Assembly (NCBI RefSeq): GCF_947498515.1
Contig: NZ_CANMKO010000008.1
Location: forward strand, 124,001-188,000
Source of the DNA: an uncultured Pelagimonas sp.
Lineage (GTDB): Bacteria; Pseudomonadota; Alphaproteobacteria; Rhodobacterales; Rhodobacteraceae
Direction of reading: 5' to 3'
DNA length: 64,000 bases
The notes beneath the pieces are model-generated. The model made no database searches and was not told the origin of the DNA. It saw nothing but the letters and a program-made list of their open reading frames with translations. A program made the translations under genes and the position numbers. Each line of letters begins with the position of its first letter. Position 1 is the first letter of the stretch. Below are positions 35,771-44,783 of this stretch, piece by piece.

Positions 35771-36054
35771 TACATATGCCCCACTTCTTCGGGGATGTCG
35801 TAAAACGTTGGGTGGCGGTAAATCTTGTCACCTGTTGGCTCAAAGTTTTCTTCTGCCTGATCGGGGTCGCTTGCAACGATCTGTGACGACCGTACAACCC
35901 ATATCGACGTGCCTTCGCTGCGACGGGTGTACACGTCACGCGCGGCATTTAGCGCCAAAACCTCATCCGCGGCATGAAGCGACCCAACATGTTTGTGGCT
36001 CAACCCGTTGCGTGGCCGAATGAATACTTCCCAGAGTGGCGTTTCGTTTGCCAT
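35770..36054 (-). CDS. paaB: Phenylacetyl-CoA epoxidase subunit PaaB
   Basis: 94 aa. Matches PaaB: TPLWEVFIRPRNGLSHKHVGSLHAADEVLALNAARDVYTRR and EGTSIWVVRSSQIVAS, ending with a conserved PTFYDIPEEVGHM tail. A small bridging subunit of the epoxidase complex. AGAGG site 6 bases upstream. Separated from paaA by 106 bp that fold into a large hairpin. Confidence 0.94.
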   Translation of the reverse strand: MANETPLWEVFIRPRNGLSHKHVGSLHAADEVLALNAARDVYTRRSEGTSIWVVRSSQIVASDPDQAEENFEPTGDKIYRHPTFYDIPEEVGHM

Positions 36055-36108
36055 GACCTCTATCCTCTTCCCAAATTCTATAATCGACGGCGTGTGATGC
36101 CGCTGCGG

Positions 36109-36154
36109 GATGGCGGGTGGGGTGTCGTGTTTACACGCACGTCACCCAGCCATC
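36109..36154 (-). promoter_or_regulatory. Large imperfect hairpin between paaA and paaB
   Basis: A 46-nt inverted repeat starts just after the paaA stop: GATGGC/GCCATC at the base, then GGGTG/CACCC and GTG/CAC steps up to a TAAA-like loop. No T-run follows, so read-through to paaB is expected. It may protect the 3' end of paaA mRNA and set subunit ratios. Confidence 0.4.
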
Positions 36155-36160
36155 TCAAAT

Positions 36161-37144
36161 TCACTCAGCCGCCTGCATGCGGGCCTCGCGCTTGACGGCA
36201 TGTGCCAATGCGGCCTCACGGACCCAAGCACCGTCATCCCAAGCTTTCTTGCGCGCTTTGACCCGGTCACGGTTCATCACACCGTCGCCTTTGACGACAC
36301 GCCAAAACTCATCCCAATCGATCGGGCCGTGATCATATCCGCCCTTTTCATCGTTCCATTTCAGGTCCGGATCAGGCAGCGTCAGGCCAAGGAACTCTGC
36401 TTGCGGCACGGTCGCGTCAATGAATTTCTGACGCAGTGCATCATTCGAGAAGCGTTTGATTTTCCATTCCATCGACTGTTCGGAATGGGCGCTATCCGCA
36501 TCATGTGGGCCAAACATCATCAAGGATGGCCACCACCAGCGGTTCAATGAATCCTGCGCCATGTCGCGCTGCTCTTTGGTGCCCCGCGCCAAATACATGA
36601 CAATCTCATAACCCTGACGCTGGTGGAAACTCTCTTCCTTACACACCCGGATCATCGCCCGCGCATAGGGCCCAAAGGAACACCGGCACAGCGGGATTTG
36701 GTTCATGATCGCCGCGCCATCCACCAGCCAGCCAATGGTGCCCATGTCCGCCCAGCTCAACGTTGGATAGTTGAAGATCGACGAATATTTCGCCTTCCCG
36801 CTCAAAAGTTCCTCGGTCATCTGTTCCCGGCTCACGCCCAGCGTTTCAGCCGCTGAATAGAGGTAAAGCCCGTGCCCACCCTCATCCTGCACCTTGGCCA
36901 ACAGCGCGGCCTTGCGGCGTAGTGACGGCGCGCGGGTGATCCAATTGCCCTCAGGCAGCATGCCAACAATCTCGGAATGCGCGTGCTGGCCAATCTGGCG
37001 CACCAATGTCCGCCGATACCCTTCCGGCATCGGATCATTGGGTTCAATTTTCTCTTCTGCGTCGATGCGTTTTTGAAACGCATCCAGAAACTCTTGAGTT
37101 TCCTCAGTAGATCCGTCTGCACCGATCAATCCCTGGGAGTACAT
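36161..37144 (-). CDS. paaA: Phenylacetyl-CoA epoxidase oxygenase subunit
   Basis: 327 aa. Carboxylate-bridged diiron oxygenase that converts phenylacetyl-CoA to the 1,2-epoxide. Iron ligands lie in the helices [20 protein letters not shown] (Glu/His) and [15 protein letters not shown] (Glu-x-x-His). C-terminal [28 protein letters not shown] is conserved. The AGGAGG site and an upstream inverted repeat mark it as the first gene of paaABCDE. Other paa genes (paaG, Z, J, K) are not in the window. Confidence 0.96.
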   Translation of the reverse strand: MYSQGLIGADGSTEETQEFLDAFQKRIDAEEKIEPNDPMPEGYRRTLVRQIGQHAHSEIVGMLPEGNWITRAPSLRRKAALLAKVQDEGGHGLYLYSAAETLGVSREQMTEELLSGKAKYSSIFNYPTLSWADMGTIGWLVDGAAIMNQIPLCRCSFGPYARAMIRVCKEESFHQRQGYEIVMYLARGTKEQRDMAQDSLNRWWWPSLMMFGPHDADSAHSEQSMEWKIKRFSNDALRQKFIDATVPQAEFLGLTLPDPDLKWNDEKGGYDHGPIDWDEFWRVVKGDGVMNRDRVKARKKAWDDGAWVREAALAHAVKREARMQAAE

Positions 37145-37179
37145 GCGGCTTTCCTCCTAAACCTTCCTCGATAGGATAT

Positions 37180-37215
37180 GTTACGAAATCCAATCTGAAA
37201 AGCATTTTTCGTAAC
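37180..37215. promoter_or_regulatory. Inverted repeat GTTACGAAA-N18-TTTCGTAAC upstream of paaA
   Basis: Perfect 9-bp arms at 37180-37188 and 37207-37215, 36 bp before the paaA start. Arms are 27 bp centre to centre, suited to a dimeric TetR-type regulator such as PaaR. Located between paaA and the divergent epimerase gene. The regulator gene itself is not here. Confidence 0.55.
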
Positions 37216-37252
37216 ACTTGCAACGAAACCTGTTTCAGGCCACCTATGTCCT

Positions 37253-38110
37253 ATGACCAAAACACTTTTTTCTTTGGGCCATGGCTACACCGCCAGCGCT
37301 CTCGCCCGCCGATTGATCCCACAAGGCTGGCGCGTGCTCGGAACGATACGCGACCCAAACAAAGCTGATTCTGTCCGCGCCCAAGGCGTCGAGCCGGTTC
37401 TTTGGACGCCCAAAGACATGACCGCGGCTTTGGACCAAGCCAGCCATGTGTTGATTTCTGCCGGGGCGGATGACGCGGGCGATCCAACGCTCAACACAAT
37501 TGGGACCGACATAGAAACCCGCGCAAAGGCGCTGACTTGGGTCGGGTATCTATCGACAACCGGCGTCTATGGCGATCACGATGGGGCCTGGGTGGATGAA
37601 ACCACCGCCCTCACCCCGTCGACGCATCGAGGTGACATCCGGGTCGCCGCCGAAGCCGCATGGCAATCCATCCCCGACCTGCCGCTCCATATCTTTCGCC
37701 TCGCCGGGATTTACGGCCCCGGTCGCGGACCGTTCGCCAAGGTGCGCGCAGGAACGGCGCGGCGCATTATCAAAAAGGATCAAGTGTTTTCCCGCATCCA
37801 TGTGGATGACATTGCCCAGGTTCTTGCGGCTTCGATCAACGCCCCAAACCCCGGCGCAATCTACAACGTCTGCGACAATGATCCGGCCCCGCCGCAAGAC
37901 GTCATCGCCTATGCCGCCGAACTATTGGGCCTGCCGCTCCCCGAAGAGGTCGACTTTGAAACCGCCAATCTGTCGCCCATGGCGCGAAGCTTTTACGCGG
38001 AAAACAAGAAAGTCTCAAACACCCGGATCAAAGAAGAGCTGGGTGTCGATTTGCTTTATCCGGACTACAAAAGCGGTTTGACGGCGCTGCTTCGATCCGA
38101 AACACCATGA
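37253..38110 (+). CDS. NAD(P)-dependent sugar-nucleotide epimerase-like protein (YeeZ type)
   Basis: 285 aa, SDR superfamily. The Rossmann start is shortened (LFSLGHGYTASALARRLIPQGW), then VGYLSTTGVYGDHDG with the Tyr of the active site, LAGIYGPGRGPFAKVRAGTARRI, IHVDDIAQVLAASI and YNVCDNDPAPPQDV. This resembles YeeZ-like proteins whose substrate is unknown. It overlaps the next small gene by 4 bases and is divergent from paaA. Confidence 0.85.
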   Translation: MTKTLFSLGHGYTASALARRLIPQGWRVLGTIRDPNKADSVRAQGVEPVLWTPKDMTAALDQASHVLISAGADDAGDPTLNTIGTDIETRAKALTWVGYLSTTGVYGDHDGAWVDETTALTPSTHRGDIRVAAEAAWQSIPDLPLHIFRLAGIYGPGRGPFAKVRAGTARRIIKKDQVFSRIHVDDIAQVLAASINAPNPGAIYNVCDNDPAPPQDVIAYAAELLGLPLPEEVDFETANLSPMARSFYAENKKVSNTRIKEELGVDLLYPDYKSGLTALLRSETP

Positions 38111-38433
38111 GTTTTATCAACTCGCTTCTGTCCTTGTTCCACCTATTCACGCTTTGGCGACTGCGTCGGCATATTCGCAAAACATACCCGAACGCTATCG
38201 ACACGATCATGCAAGACCAAAGCCTCGGCGAACGACTAGGTGGATGGCCATTTCCGAACTGGTTCAATGAAATGAGCCACATCCAATGGCTCAGCATCAC
38301 GGCACCTCAACGGCTCCCCGTCTACATCCTTGGGGATGATTTTGTGATCAAAAGGGTCAAACGCCTGCGTAGCAGTTTCACTCTGGCGATCCATGCAATG
38401 CTCGGCGTTGCCGTTATGAGCTTGCGCTCTTAG
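38107..38433 (+). CDS. Hypothetical protein
   Basis: 108 aa, start overlapping the epimerase stop by 4 bases (ATGA). N-terminal hydrophobic segment [14 protein letters not shown], then a basic region, and a C-terminal hydrophobic stretch [14 protein letters not shown]; could be a small membrane-associated protein. I recognise no family. The 4-base coupling and full-length frame up to the stop support a real gene. Its stop overlaps the dxs stop (convergent). Confidence 0.65.
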   Translation: MSFINSLLSLFHLFTLWRLRRHIRKTYPNAIDTIMQDQSLGERLGGWPFPNWFNEMSHIQWLSITAPQRLPVYILGDDFVIKRVKRLRSSFTLAIHAMLGVAVMSLRS

Positions 38434-40355
38434 GCGCGTTTGTCCAACACCTCGACACCCAAAACGTTGAGCACCTTGGCTTCGATATGTTCGGCATTCA
38501 TCGCAGCGACATCATACATCGCCTTGGGGCTGGCTTGATCGATGAAGGTATCGGGCAAAACCATCGAACGATATTTCAGCCCGCGATCAAATACGCCCTC
38601 GTCCGCCAAAAGTTGGGCCACATGGCTGCCAAAGCCGCCAACCGCACCCTCTTCGATGGTGATCAACGCCTCGTGCTCTCGTGCGAGGCGTAGGATCATG
38701 TCGCGATCCAGCGGTTTGGCGAAACGGGCGTCGGCAACGGTGGGTTTGATCCCGCGCGCCTCAAGCGCCTCACAAGCCTTAAGGGTTTCACCCAATCGCG
38801 TTCCAAAGCTCAGGATCGCAACGCGCGCGCCTTCTTGGATCATCCGGCCCTTGCCGATTTCCAAGACTTCGCCGCGTTCGGGCATATCCACGCCTTCACC
38901 TTCGCCACGCGGATAGCGAAAGGCAATTGGCCCGTCATCATGGGCCGCCGCCGTCGCCACCATGTGACATAGCTCGGCCTCATCCGCCGCCGCCATCACC
39001 ACCATGCCCGGCAGGTTGGCCATATAGGCAATGTCATAAGATCCGGCATGTGTCGCGCCATCGGCGCCCACCAGTCCGGCGCGATCAATCGCAAAGCGAA
39101 CGGGCAAACGTTGGATCGCGACATCATGCACAACTTGATCATATCCACGCTGCAAAAACGTCGAATACATCGCACAAAACGGCTTCATCCCACCCGCCGC
39201 GAGGGCCGCGCAAAAGGTCACGCCGTGTTGCTCGGCAATCCCAACGTCAAACGTTCGGCTAGGATAGCGTTCGGCAAATAGATCAAGCCCGGTGCCATCC
39301 GGCATCGCCGCCGTGATCGCACAAATGCGTTGATCATCAGCGGCTTGCTTGATCAGCTGGTCGGCAAAAACCTTGGTGTAACTTGGCGCATTTGACGGTG
39401 ACTTGTGCTGTTTTCCGGACACCACATCAAATTTAGCACGGGCATGTCCCTTGTCGGGCGCGTGTTCCGCGTGGGCATAACCCTTGCCCTTTTTGGTGAC
39501 GATATGCAGCAAGATCGGCCCGGTGGCGCGGGCGTGCAGGGTCTGCAGAACCGGCAAAAGCTGATCCATATCGTGGCCATCAATCGGCCCGACGTAGCTA
39601 AAGCCTAGCTCTTCGAACAAAGTTCCGCCAAGGGCCATGCCTTTGAGCATTTCTTTGGCCCGTTTCGCCCCTTCCCGGAAGGGTTCCGGCAACAAGCTTA
39701 CCGCGCCTTTGGCAGCGGCCTTGAAATCTTGCAAGGGTGCTTCGGAATAGAGCCGCGTCAGGTAAGACGACAGCGCGCCGGTGGGTTGGCCAATCGACAT
39801 TTCATTGTCGTTCAGCACCACAAACATGCGCTTTTTCAGGTGCCCGGCGTTGTTCATCGCCTCAAAGGCCATGCCGCCGGTCATCGCGCCATCGCCGATC
39901 ACCGCAATCGCGTCACCGTGGCCCGTGGCGCTATGCCCGCCCAAATCGGCGGCAACCTTGAAGCCCAAAGCCGCGCTGATCGAGGTTGAACTATGCGCCG
40001 CGCCGAACGGGTCATAGGGGCTTTCGCTCCTCTTGGTAAAGCCGGAAATACCGCCCTCTTGGCGGATGGTTTTCATCCGATCGCGTCGCCCGGTCAGGAT
40101 TTTATGCGGGTAACATTGGTGCGACACATCCCAGATGATCTTGTCCTGTGGGGTATCAAACACGGCGTGCAAGGCGACGGTCAATTCGACCACTCCAAGC
40201 CCCGCGCCCAAATGGCCACCGGTTTCGGAGACCGTCGAAATTGTCTCGGCTCGCAATTCATGCGCCAGCCGTGTCAGCTCTGCATCAGAGAACTTTTTGA
40301 GGTCGGCGGGCACATGCACGCGATCCAAAAGCGGGGTTTCTGGCTTGGTTGACAT
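38430..40355 (-). CDS. dxs: 1-deoxy-D-xylulose-5-phosphate synthase
   Basis: 641 aa from the ATG at 40355 (GGAGG site); a longer frame upstream overlaps ispA. Thiamine-diphosphate enzyme for the first step of the MEP isoprenoid pathway. Conserved [48 protein letters not shown] with ThDP Asp, [11 protein letters not shown], and [16 protein letters not shown]. Last gene of the isoprenoid operon; starts 19 bp after ispA. Confidence 0.96.
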   Translation of the reverse strand: MSTKPETPLLDRVHVPADLKKFSDAELTRLAHELRAETISTVSETGGHLGAGLGVVELTVALHAVFDTPQDKIIWDVSHQCYPHKILTGRRDRMKTIRQEGGISGFTKRSESPYDPFGAAHSSTSISAALGFKVAADLGGHSATGHGDAIAVIGDGAMTGGMAFEAMNNAGHLKKRMFVVLNDNEMSIGQPTGALSSYLTRLYSEAPLQDFKAAAKGAVSLLPEPFREGAKRAKEMLKGMALGGTLFEELGFSYVGPIDGHDMDQLLPVLQTLHARATGPILLHIVTKKGKGYAHAEHAPDKGHARAKFDVVSGKQHKSPSNAPSYTKVFADQLIKQAADDQRICAITAAMPDGTGLDLFAERYPSRTFDVGIAEQHGVTFCAALAAGGMKPFCAMYSTFLQRGYDQVVHDVAIQRLPVRFAIDRAGLVGADGATHAGSYDIAYMANLPGMVVMAAADEAELCHMVATAAAHDDGPIAFRYPRGEGEGVDMPERGEVLEIGKGRMIQEGARVAILSFGTRLGETLKACEALEARGIKPTVADARFAKPLDRDMILRLAREHEALITIEEGAVGGFGSHVAQLLADEGVFDRGLKYRSMVLPDTFIDQASPKAMYDVAAMNAEHIEAKVLNVLGVEVLDKRA

Positions 40356-40374
40356 GGCTGCCTCCGGGGTGGCG

Positions 40375-41295
40375 TTAGGTACGTCGCGAGATAACGAAGC
40401 GCGCCGCTTCTCGCAAGCATTCGGCATCATCACCGTAAACAGATAGCGCATCACAGGCCTGGGTCACCAGATCAGAAGCGCGGCTTTTCGCCCCGTCTAG
40501 ACCAAGGTGGGAGACAAATGTCGCCTTGCCACGTCCCGCATCCTTGCCCACGGCCTTGCCCATTTCGGCGGCGTCACCCTCAACATCCAAGACATCGTCC
40601 CAGATTTGAAAGGCAAGGCCGAGAGCATCGCCATATTCTTTTAGTTCACCGCCGCGAACCGGTTTCCCATTTTGACCAGCCATCACCGCCCCTGCAGTCG
40701 CAGACCACGTGATCAACGCGCCGGTTTTACCCGCTTGCAGCTGGGTGATGTCATCCAAACTAAGCGGGGTGTCGGCAATTTCAGCCGCCATATCCATTTC
40801 CTGACCGCCCACCATACCGCAAACGCCGGCAGCAACAGAAAGGTCGAAACACAGTTTCAAGCGCTGTTCCGCTGAACAGTCTACCGAATAAAGTAATTGA
40901 AAGGCAAAGGCTTGCAGCGCATCCCCAGCCAAAACAGCGGTGGCTTCGTTCCATCTTTTGTGAACAGTGGGTTTGCCCCGACGCAAATCGTCATCATCCA
41001 TGCACGGCATATCGTCGTGTATCAATGAATAAGCATGCAACGCTTCAATTGCTGCGGCCGCCGGGGCCGACGCTCCGCGATCGAAGCCATGCAACCGCGC
41101 GCCCTCAATCACAAGAAAGGCACGTAACCCCTTCCCGCCGTCCAAAGAATAACGCATCGCCTCCGCAACTTGGCTTTGTACGCCACTCAGGCGCAAATCG
41201 GTCTGGCTTTGGGCATGCGCCTGAGCCAATTTCAAAGCGTCTTGGAAAGGAAGCGCGGTAATGTCAGGCACGCGCTTGATCGTAAGCTTGTCCAA
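40375..41295 (-). CDS. ispA: Polyprenyl (farnesyl) diphosphate synthase
   Basis: 306 aa if the TTG at 41295 is used (GGTGA 4 bases upstream); GTG at 41271 is the alternative and lacks a ribosome site. First Asp-rich motif [24 protein letters not shown], second [10 protein letters not shown], and [16 protein letters not shown] for the IPP site. Makes GPP/FPP. Sits between xseB and dxs, an arrangement common in alphaproteobacteria. Confidence 0.93.
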   Translation of the reverse strand: MDKLTIKRVPDITALPFQDALKLAQAHAQSQTDLRLSGVQSQVAEAMRYSLDGGKGLRAFLVIEGARLHGFDRGASAPAAAAIEALHAYSLIHDDMPCMDDDDLRRGKPTVHKRWNEATAVLAGDALQAFAFQLLYSVDCSAEQRLKLCFDLSVAAGVCGMVGGQEMDMAAEIADTPLSLDDITQLQAGKTGALITWSATAGAVMAGQNGKPVRGGELKEYGDALGLAFQIWDDVLDVEGDAAEMGKAVGKDAGRGKATFVSHLGLDGAKSRASDLVTQACDALSVYGDDAECLREAARFVISRRT

Positions 41296-41299
41296 GGAG

Positions 41300-41542
41300 T
41301 CACCCAGCGTCCAATGGTTTCAAGCCCGCCGGATTGCCATCGCCATCCAAAGTGATCGCGGCAACTTTTTCTTCGGCTTCTTTGAGCTTGGCCTCGCAAT
41401 GGGCGCGCAATTTTGCCCCGCGATCATAGAGGTTGATCGACGCCTCAAGCGCCACATCGCCGCGCTCTAATTGGCCAACCACCTGTTCTAACTCGGCCAT
41501 GGCCTGTTCAAATGTCATCTCTGCCAATGTGTCGTCGCTCAT
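41300..41542 (-). CDS. xseB: Exodeoxyribonuclease VII small subunit
   Basis: 80 aa. MTFEQAMAELEQVVGQLERGDVALEASINLYDRGAKLRAHCEAKLKEAEEKV is the typical XseB helical hairpin. Works with XseA, whose gene is elsewhere. Overlaps the HDAC-like gene by 4 bases and ends 4 bp before ispA. Confidence 0.95.
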   Translation of the reverse strand: MSDDTLAEMTFEQAMAELEQVVGQLERGDVALEASINLYDRGAKLRAHCEAKLKEAEEKVAAITLDGDGNPAGLKPLDAG

Positions 41543-42465
41543 GCGCCTGCCTCCATCAATGCCTCAACATGCGCCTTAGTTGACGCCGCGAGGGCCTGCA
41601 AATCATACCCGCCTTCCAAAGTCGATACCACGCGCCCTTGTGCACATTCTCCGGCGATTTTGCACAGTTCTTGCGTAAGCCGACGGAAATCGTCAGTAGA
41701 CCAATTCAACTGGGCCAAAGGGTCATCTTGATGGGCGTCAAAACCGGCAGAGATAATAATCAGCTCAGGCGCAAATTCCCGCAGCTTCGGGAAAACCTTG
41801 GCCTCATAGGCGGCCCACATCTCGGTGCCGGTGCTTTCAGGCGGCAAAGGGAAATTGACGATCTGACCGTGTTTGCCTCGTTCATTGCGATCGCCCGTGC
41901 CCGGCCAAAGCGGCATCTGTTGGCTGGTGATAACCAAGGCGCGCTCTTCATCCCACAGCAAATCCTGAGTGCCATTGCCGTGATGCACATCGAAATCAAC
42001 AACCGCAACGCGGGTTAGGCCGTGGTGATCCAACGCATATTTCGCCGCCAAAGCCGCATTGCCAAACAGGCAAAATCCCATCGGCGTTTGCGTTTCCGCG
42101 TGGTGCCCGGGCGGTCGAATAGCACAGAACGCGTTTTGTACTTCACCGGCCAAAACCATATCGACGGCTTTGACCACAGCCCCAACACCACGATAGGCCG
42201 CTGTAACCGACCCCGGCGACAACCATGTATCCGCATCCAATTGATGATGTCCCGCACCGGGCAACGCCGCCTTGATACGATCAATATGAGACTGTGGATG
42301 GACCCGCAAAATGTCTCCATCTTCGGCCAAAGGTGCCCCGACCCGTTCCAAATCAAGCCCCGCCAAAGCGTGTAAAATATGCTCTAACCGGGCCACCTGT
42401 TCCGGGTGGCCATCTGGCGTCACATGTTCAAGACAATCAGCATGCGTGATGAGTGCAGTCATCAT
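41539..42465 (-). CDS. Histone deacetylase-family amidohydrolase
   Basis: 308 aa from the first of two ATGs at 42465 (AGGGGA site). Conserved HDAC core: HPESH-like start (DGHPEQVARLE), RPPGHHAETQTPMGFCLFGNAALA with the His pair, VAVVDFDVHHGNGTQDLLW with Asp/His zinc ligands, SAGFDAHQDDPLAQL and STLEGGYDLQALA. Bacterial members deacetylate acetylpolyamines or related compounds. Its place in front of xseB-ispA-dxs is conserved in relatives but no functional link is known. Confidence 0.93.
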   Translation of the reverse strand: MMTALITHADCLEHVTPDGHPEQVARLEHILHALAGLDLERVGAPLAEDGDILRVHPQSHIDRIKAALPGAGHHQLDADTWLSPGSVTAAYRGVGAVVKAVDMVLAGEVQNAFCAIRPPGHHAETQTPMGFCLFGNAALAAKYALDHHGLTRVAVVDFDVHHGNGTQDLLWDEERALVITSQQMPLWPGTGDRNERGKHGQIVNFPLPPESTGTEMWAAYEAKVFPKLREFAPELIIISAGFDAHQDDPLAQLNWSTDDFRRLTQELCKIAGECAQGRVVSTLEGGYDLQALAASTKAHVEALMEAGA

Positions 42466-42490
42466 GACGTATCCCCTAGGTGTTTTGAGT

Positions 42491-43192
42491 TCAATCAGGT
42501 GCCAGCATGTAGCCAGCGCCGCGTACCGTTTGCAGGTAACGCGGCTGTTTTGGGTCTGCCTCGAGCTTGCGACGCAAACGTGTGATTTGAACGTCGACTG
42601 CACGTTCTTGGGCCTGGCCTTTGTCGCGGCCAAGCTCTTCGACCAAATTGGCGCGGCTCACTGCTTCTCCGGGACGGGCGGAAAAAATCCGCATCAACTG
42701 GCTTTCTGTGGCAGTCAGGCGCACAAGGTCCTCACCACGCCACATTTCACCACGTTCGATATCGTAACGAATATCGCCCAAATTCAGAAGCTTGGGAACC
42801 GCATCATCAGACGTGGTTTCCGGCATGCGACGCAAGATGGCATTGATCCGCAACAGCAACTCTTTGGGTTCAAACGGTTTCGCGAGATAGTCATCGGCCC
42901 CTGCTTCCAACCCTTTGATGCGATCCTCGGTCTCTGCCCGCGCGGTTAGCAACAGAATCGGTGTACCCGACGTTTCGCGAATGCCGCGTGTCAGGCTCAC
43001 GCCATCTTCGCCGGGCATCATCACATCCAAAACAATCAGATCAAAATCGAGACCTGACAAAATGCGTCGTGCATGCGCCGCATCTCGCGCGGCACTGACA
43101 AGAAAACCGTTCCGGATCAGAAACTTCTGCAACAGGGTGCGGATGCGTTCATCATCATCAACAATCAACAAATGTGCGTCGAGTTCACTCAT
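42491..43192 (-). CDS. petR: OmpR-family response regulator, PetR type
   Basis: 233 aa. Receiver with LLIVDDDERIR, DLIVLDVMMPGEDG and DDYLAKPFEPKELLLRIN, then a winged helix (VRLTATESQLMRIFS, AVDVQITRLRRKLEADPKQPRYLQTVRGAGYML). It matches PetR of Rhodobacter, found there with PetP upstream of the cytochrome bc1 genes and needed for growth. The stop overlaps nothing, but the start overlaps petP by 4 bases. No kinase gene is adjacent. The HDAC gene follows 25 bp later, so one long transcript is possible. Confidence 0.88.
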   Translation of the reverse strand: MSELDAHLLIVDDDERIRTLLQKFLIRNGFLVSAARDAAHARRILSGLDFDLIVLDVMMPGEDGVSLTRGIRETSGTPILLLTARAETEDRIKGLEAGADDYLAKPFEPKELLLRINAILRRMPETTSDDAVPKLLNLGDIRYDIERGEMWRGEDLVRLTATESQLMRIFSARPGEAVSRANLVEELGRDKGQAQERAVDVQITRLRRKLEADPKQPRYLQTVRGAGYMLAPD

Positions 43193-43692
43193 GATCGACC
43201 CTCCCTCAGACGGTGATACTGTCTACGCATCTCGGGGTCCATCATCGACTCAAGCACTTTTCGAAAACCGGCAACGGCTTCGGGGCCCGCTTGTTTATAG
43301 GCCGCGCGCATACGGGCGCGCTGCGCATCGGACAATTGACGTTCCAAGGCCGCCCCTTCTTCGGTTAGATACAAATGCCGTTCGCGCCGATCGTTGCGCC
43401 CAACCTTGCTCTCGACGAGACCATCATCAATCATCGTGCGTAACACACGATTAAGCGATTGTTTGGTCACGCCCAGCATATTCAATAGGTTATTGACTGT
43501 CGTGCCGGGGCCCGCGTGAATGAAGTGTAATGCACGGTGGTGCGCCCGCCCATAGCTAAGCCCGGCCAAAATGCGATCGGGATCGGCAGTAAACCCGCGA
43601 TAAGCAAAGAACATAGCCTCTGCCCCTTGCCGCAATTGTTCGTCAGTCAGGAAAAGCAGAGTCTCACCGCTGTTGGTATTTTGATCTGCCAT
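43189..43692 (-). CDS. petP: MarR-family regulator, PetP type
   Basis: 167 aa from the ATG at 43692 (GAGG 6 bases upstream). Winged helix: LSYGRAHHRALHFIHAGPGTTVNNLLNMLGVTKQSLNRVLRTMIDDGLVE and wing RNDRRERHLYLTEEG. Same gene pair as petP-petR of Rhodobacter, but here it is next to ilvE rather than petABC. Function of PetP is not well defined. Divergent from ilvE across 157 bp. Confidence 0.88.
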   Translation of the reverse strand: MADQNTNSGETLLFLTDEQLRQGAEAMFFAYRGFTADPDRILAGLSYGRAHHRALHFIHAGPGTTVNNLLNMLGVTKQSLNRVLRTMIDDGLVESKVGRNDRRERHLYLTEEGAALERQLSDAQRARMRAAYKQAGPEAVAGFRKVLESMMDPEMRRQYHRLREGRS

Positions 43693-43849
43693 CGTGGACC
43701 TCATAGTTTGTCGTTTGCCTCATTTTAAGTCAGCCTTGTTGACATTCCAAGACGGAACTGGTAGCGAATCTCAGTTTTTGCGCAACTTTATGTCCGAAGT
43801 GGACCGATTGAGCGCAACATTCGCAAATTGTAGCCTGAGGAGACACAGG

Positions 43850-44722
43850 ATGGCTGATGGAGCATATGACGACCGCGACGGAAAAATCTGGCTGGATGGC
43901 GAGATGGTGGACTGGCGCGCGGCGAACGTACATATCCTGACGCACGGGTTGCATTATGCCAGCTCGGTGTTTGAAGGAGAGCGCGCTTATAATGGCAAGA
44001 TTTTCTTGTCACGCGAGCATTCCGAAAGATTGCATTTTTCTGCCGGTGAATTGGATTTCAAAATTCCGTTTTCGGTTGATGAGATTGAAGCTGCCAAAGC
44101 CGAGGTGTTGAAGGTCAACGGTTTGACCGATGCCTATGTTCGCGCGGTAGCTTGGCGCGGCGCAGGTGAAGACATGGGTGTCGCGTCTGCGCGCAACCCG
44201 GTTCGCTTGGCGATCGCCGCCTGGGAATGGGGCAACTACTATGGCGATGCCAAATTCAAGGGTGCAAAGCTCGATATAGCGAAATGGAAACGCCCAAGCC
44301 CCGAGACCATTCCCGTGCATGCCAAGGCCGCTGGTCTGTACATGATTTGCACGATCTCCAAACATGAGGCCGAGGCCAAAGGCTGTTCGGACGCCTTGTT
44401 CATGGACTATCGCGGTTATGTAGCCGAAGCGACCGGGGCGAATATCTTTTTCGTTAAGGACGGGGAAGTTCACACACCCAAAGCCGATGTTTTCTTGAAC
44501 GGGCTGACCCGTCAGACGGTCATCAAGATGCTGGAAGAAAAACAGATCAAGGTTCATCAACGCCACATCATGCCCGATGAACTGGCAAGCTTTGAACAGT
44601 GCTGGCTCACCGGCACCGCAGCCGAAGTCACACCCGTTGGTCAGATCGGCGAGTACATGTTTGAGGTCGGTGACCTAACCAAAGATATCGTTGATAGCTA
44701 CGAGAAACTTGTTCGTAGCTAA
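43850..44722 (+). CDS. ilvE: Branched-chain amino acid aminotransferase
   Basis: 290 aa from the ATG at 43850 (GAGGAGA site); a longer frame to 43694 is unsupported. Fold type IV PLP enzyme: HGLHYASSVFEGERAYNG, RSPETIPVHAKAAGLYM with the PLP-Lys in HAKAAG, EATGANIFFVKDGEVHTPKADVFLNGLTRQTVI and LTGTAAEVTPVGQI. Makes Leu, Ile and Val from 2-oxo acids. Ends with a strong terminator. Confidence 0.95.
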   Translation: MADGAYDDRDGKIWLDGEMVDWRAANVHILTHGLHYASSVFEGERAYNGKIFLSREHSERLHFSAGELDFKIPFSVDEIEAAKAEVLKVNGLTDAYVRAVAWRGAGEDMGVASARNPVRLAIAAWEWGNYYGDAKFKGAKLDIAKWKRPSPETIPVHAKAAGLYMICTISKHEAEAKGCSDALFMDYRGYVAEATGANIFFVKDGEVHTPKADVFLNGLTRQTVIKMLEEKQIKVHQRHIMPDELASFEQCWLTGTAAEVTPVGQIGEYMFEVGDLTKDIVDSYEKLVRS

Positions 44723-44737
44723 ACGGTTTAAACACGC

Positions 44738-44765
44738 AAAGGGCGGGGATTTCCCCGCCCTTTTT
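44738..44765 (+). terminator. Intrinsic terminator of ilvE
   Basis: Eleven-bp stem AAAGGGCGGGG/CCCCGCCCTTT with loop ATTT and TTTTT tail, 15 bp after the ilvE stop. It also works in reverse for the PAS gene, which ends 18 bp later on the other strand. Confidence 0.9.
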
Positions 44766-44783
44766 CGTTGCCTGTATGCTTAC

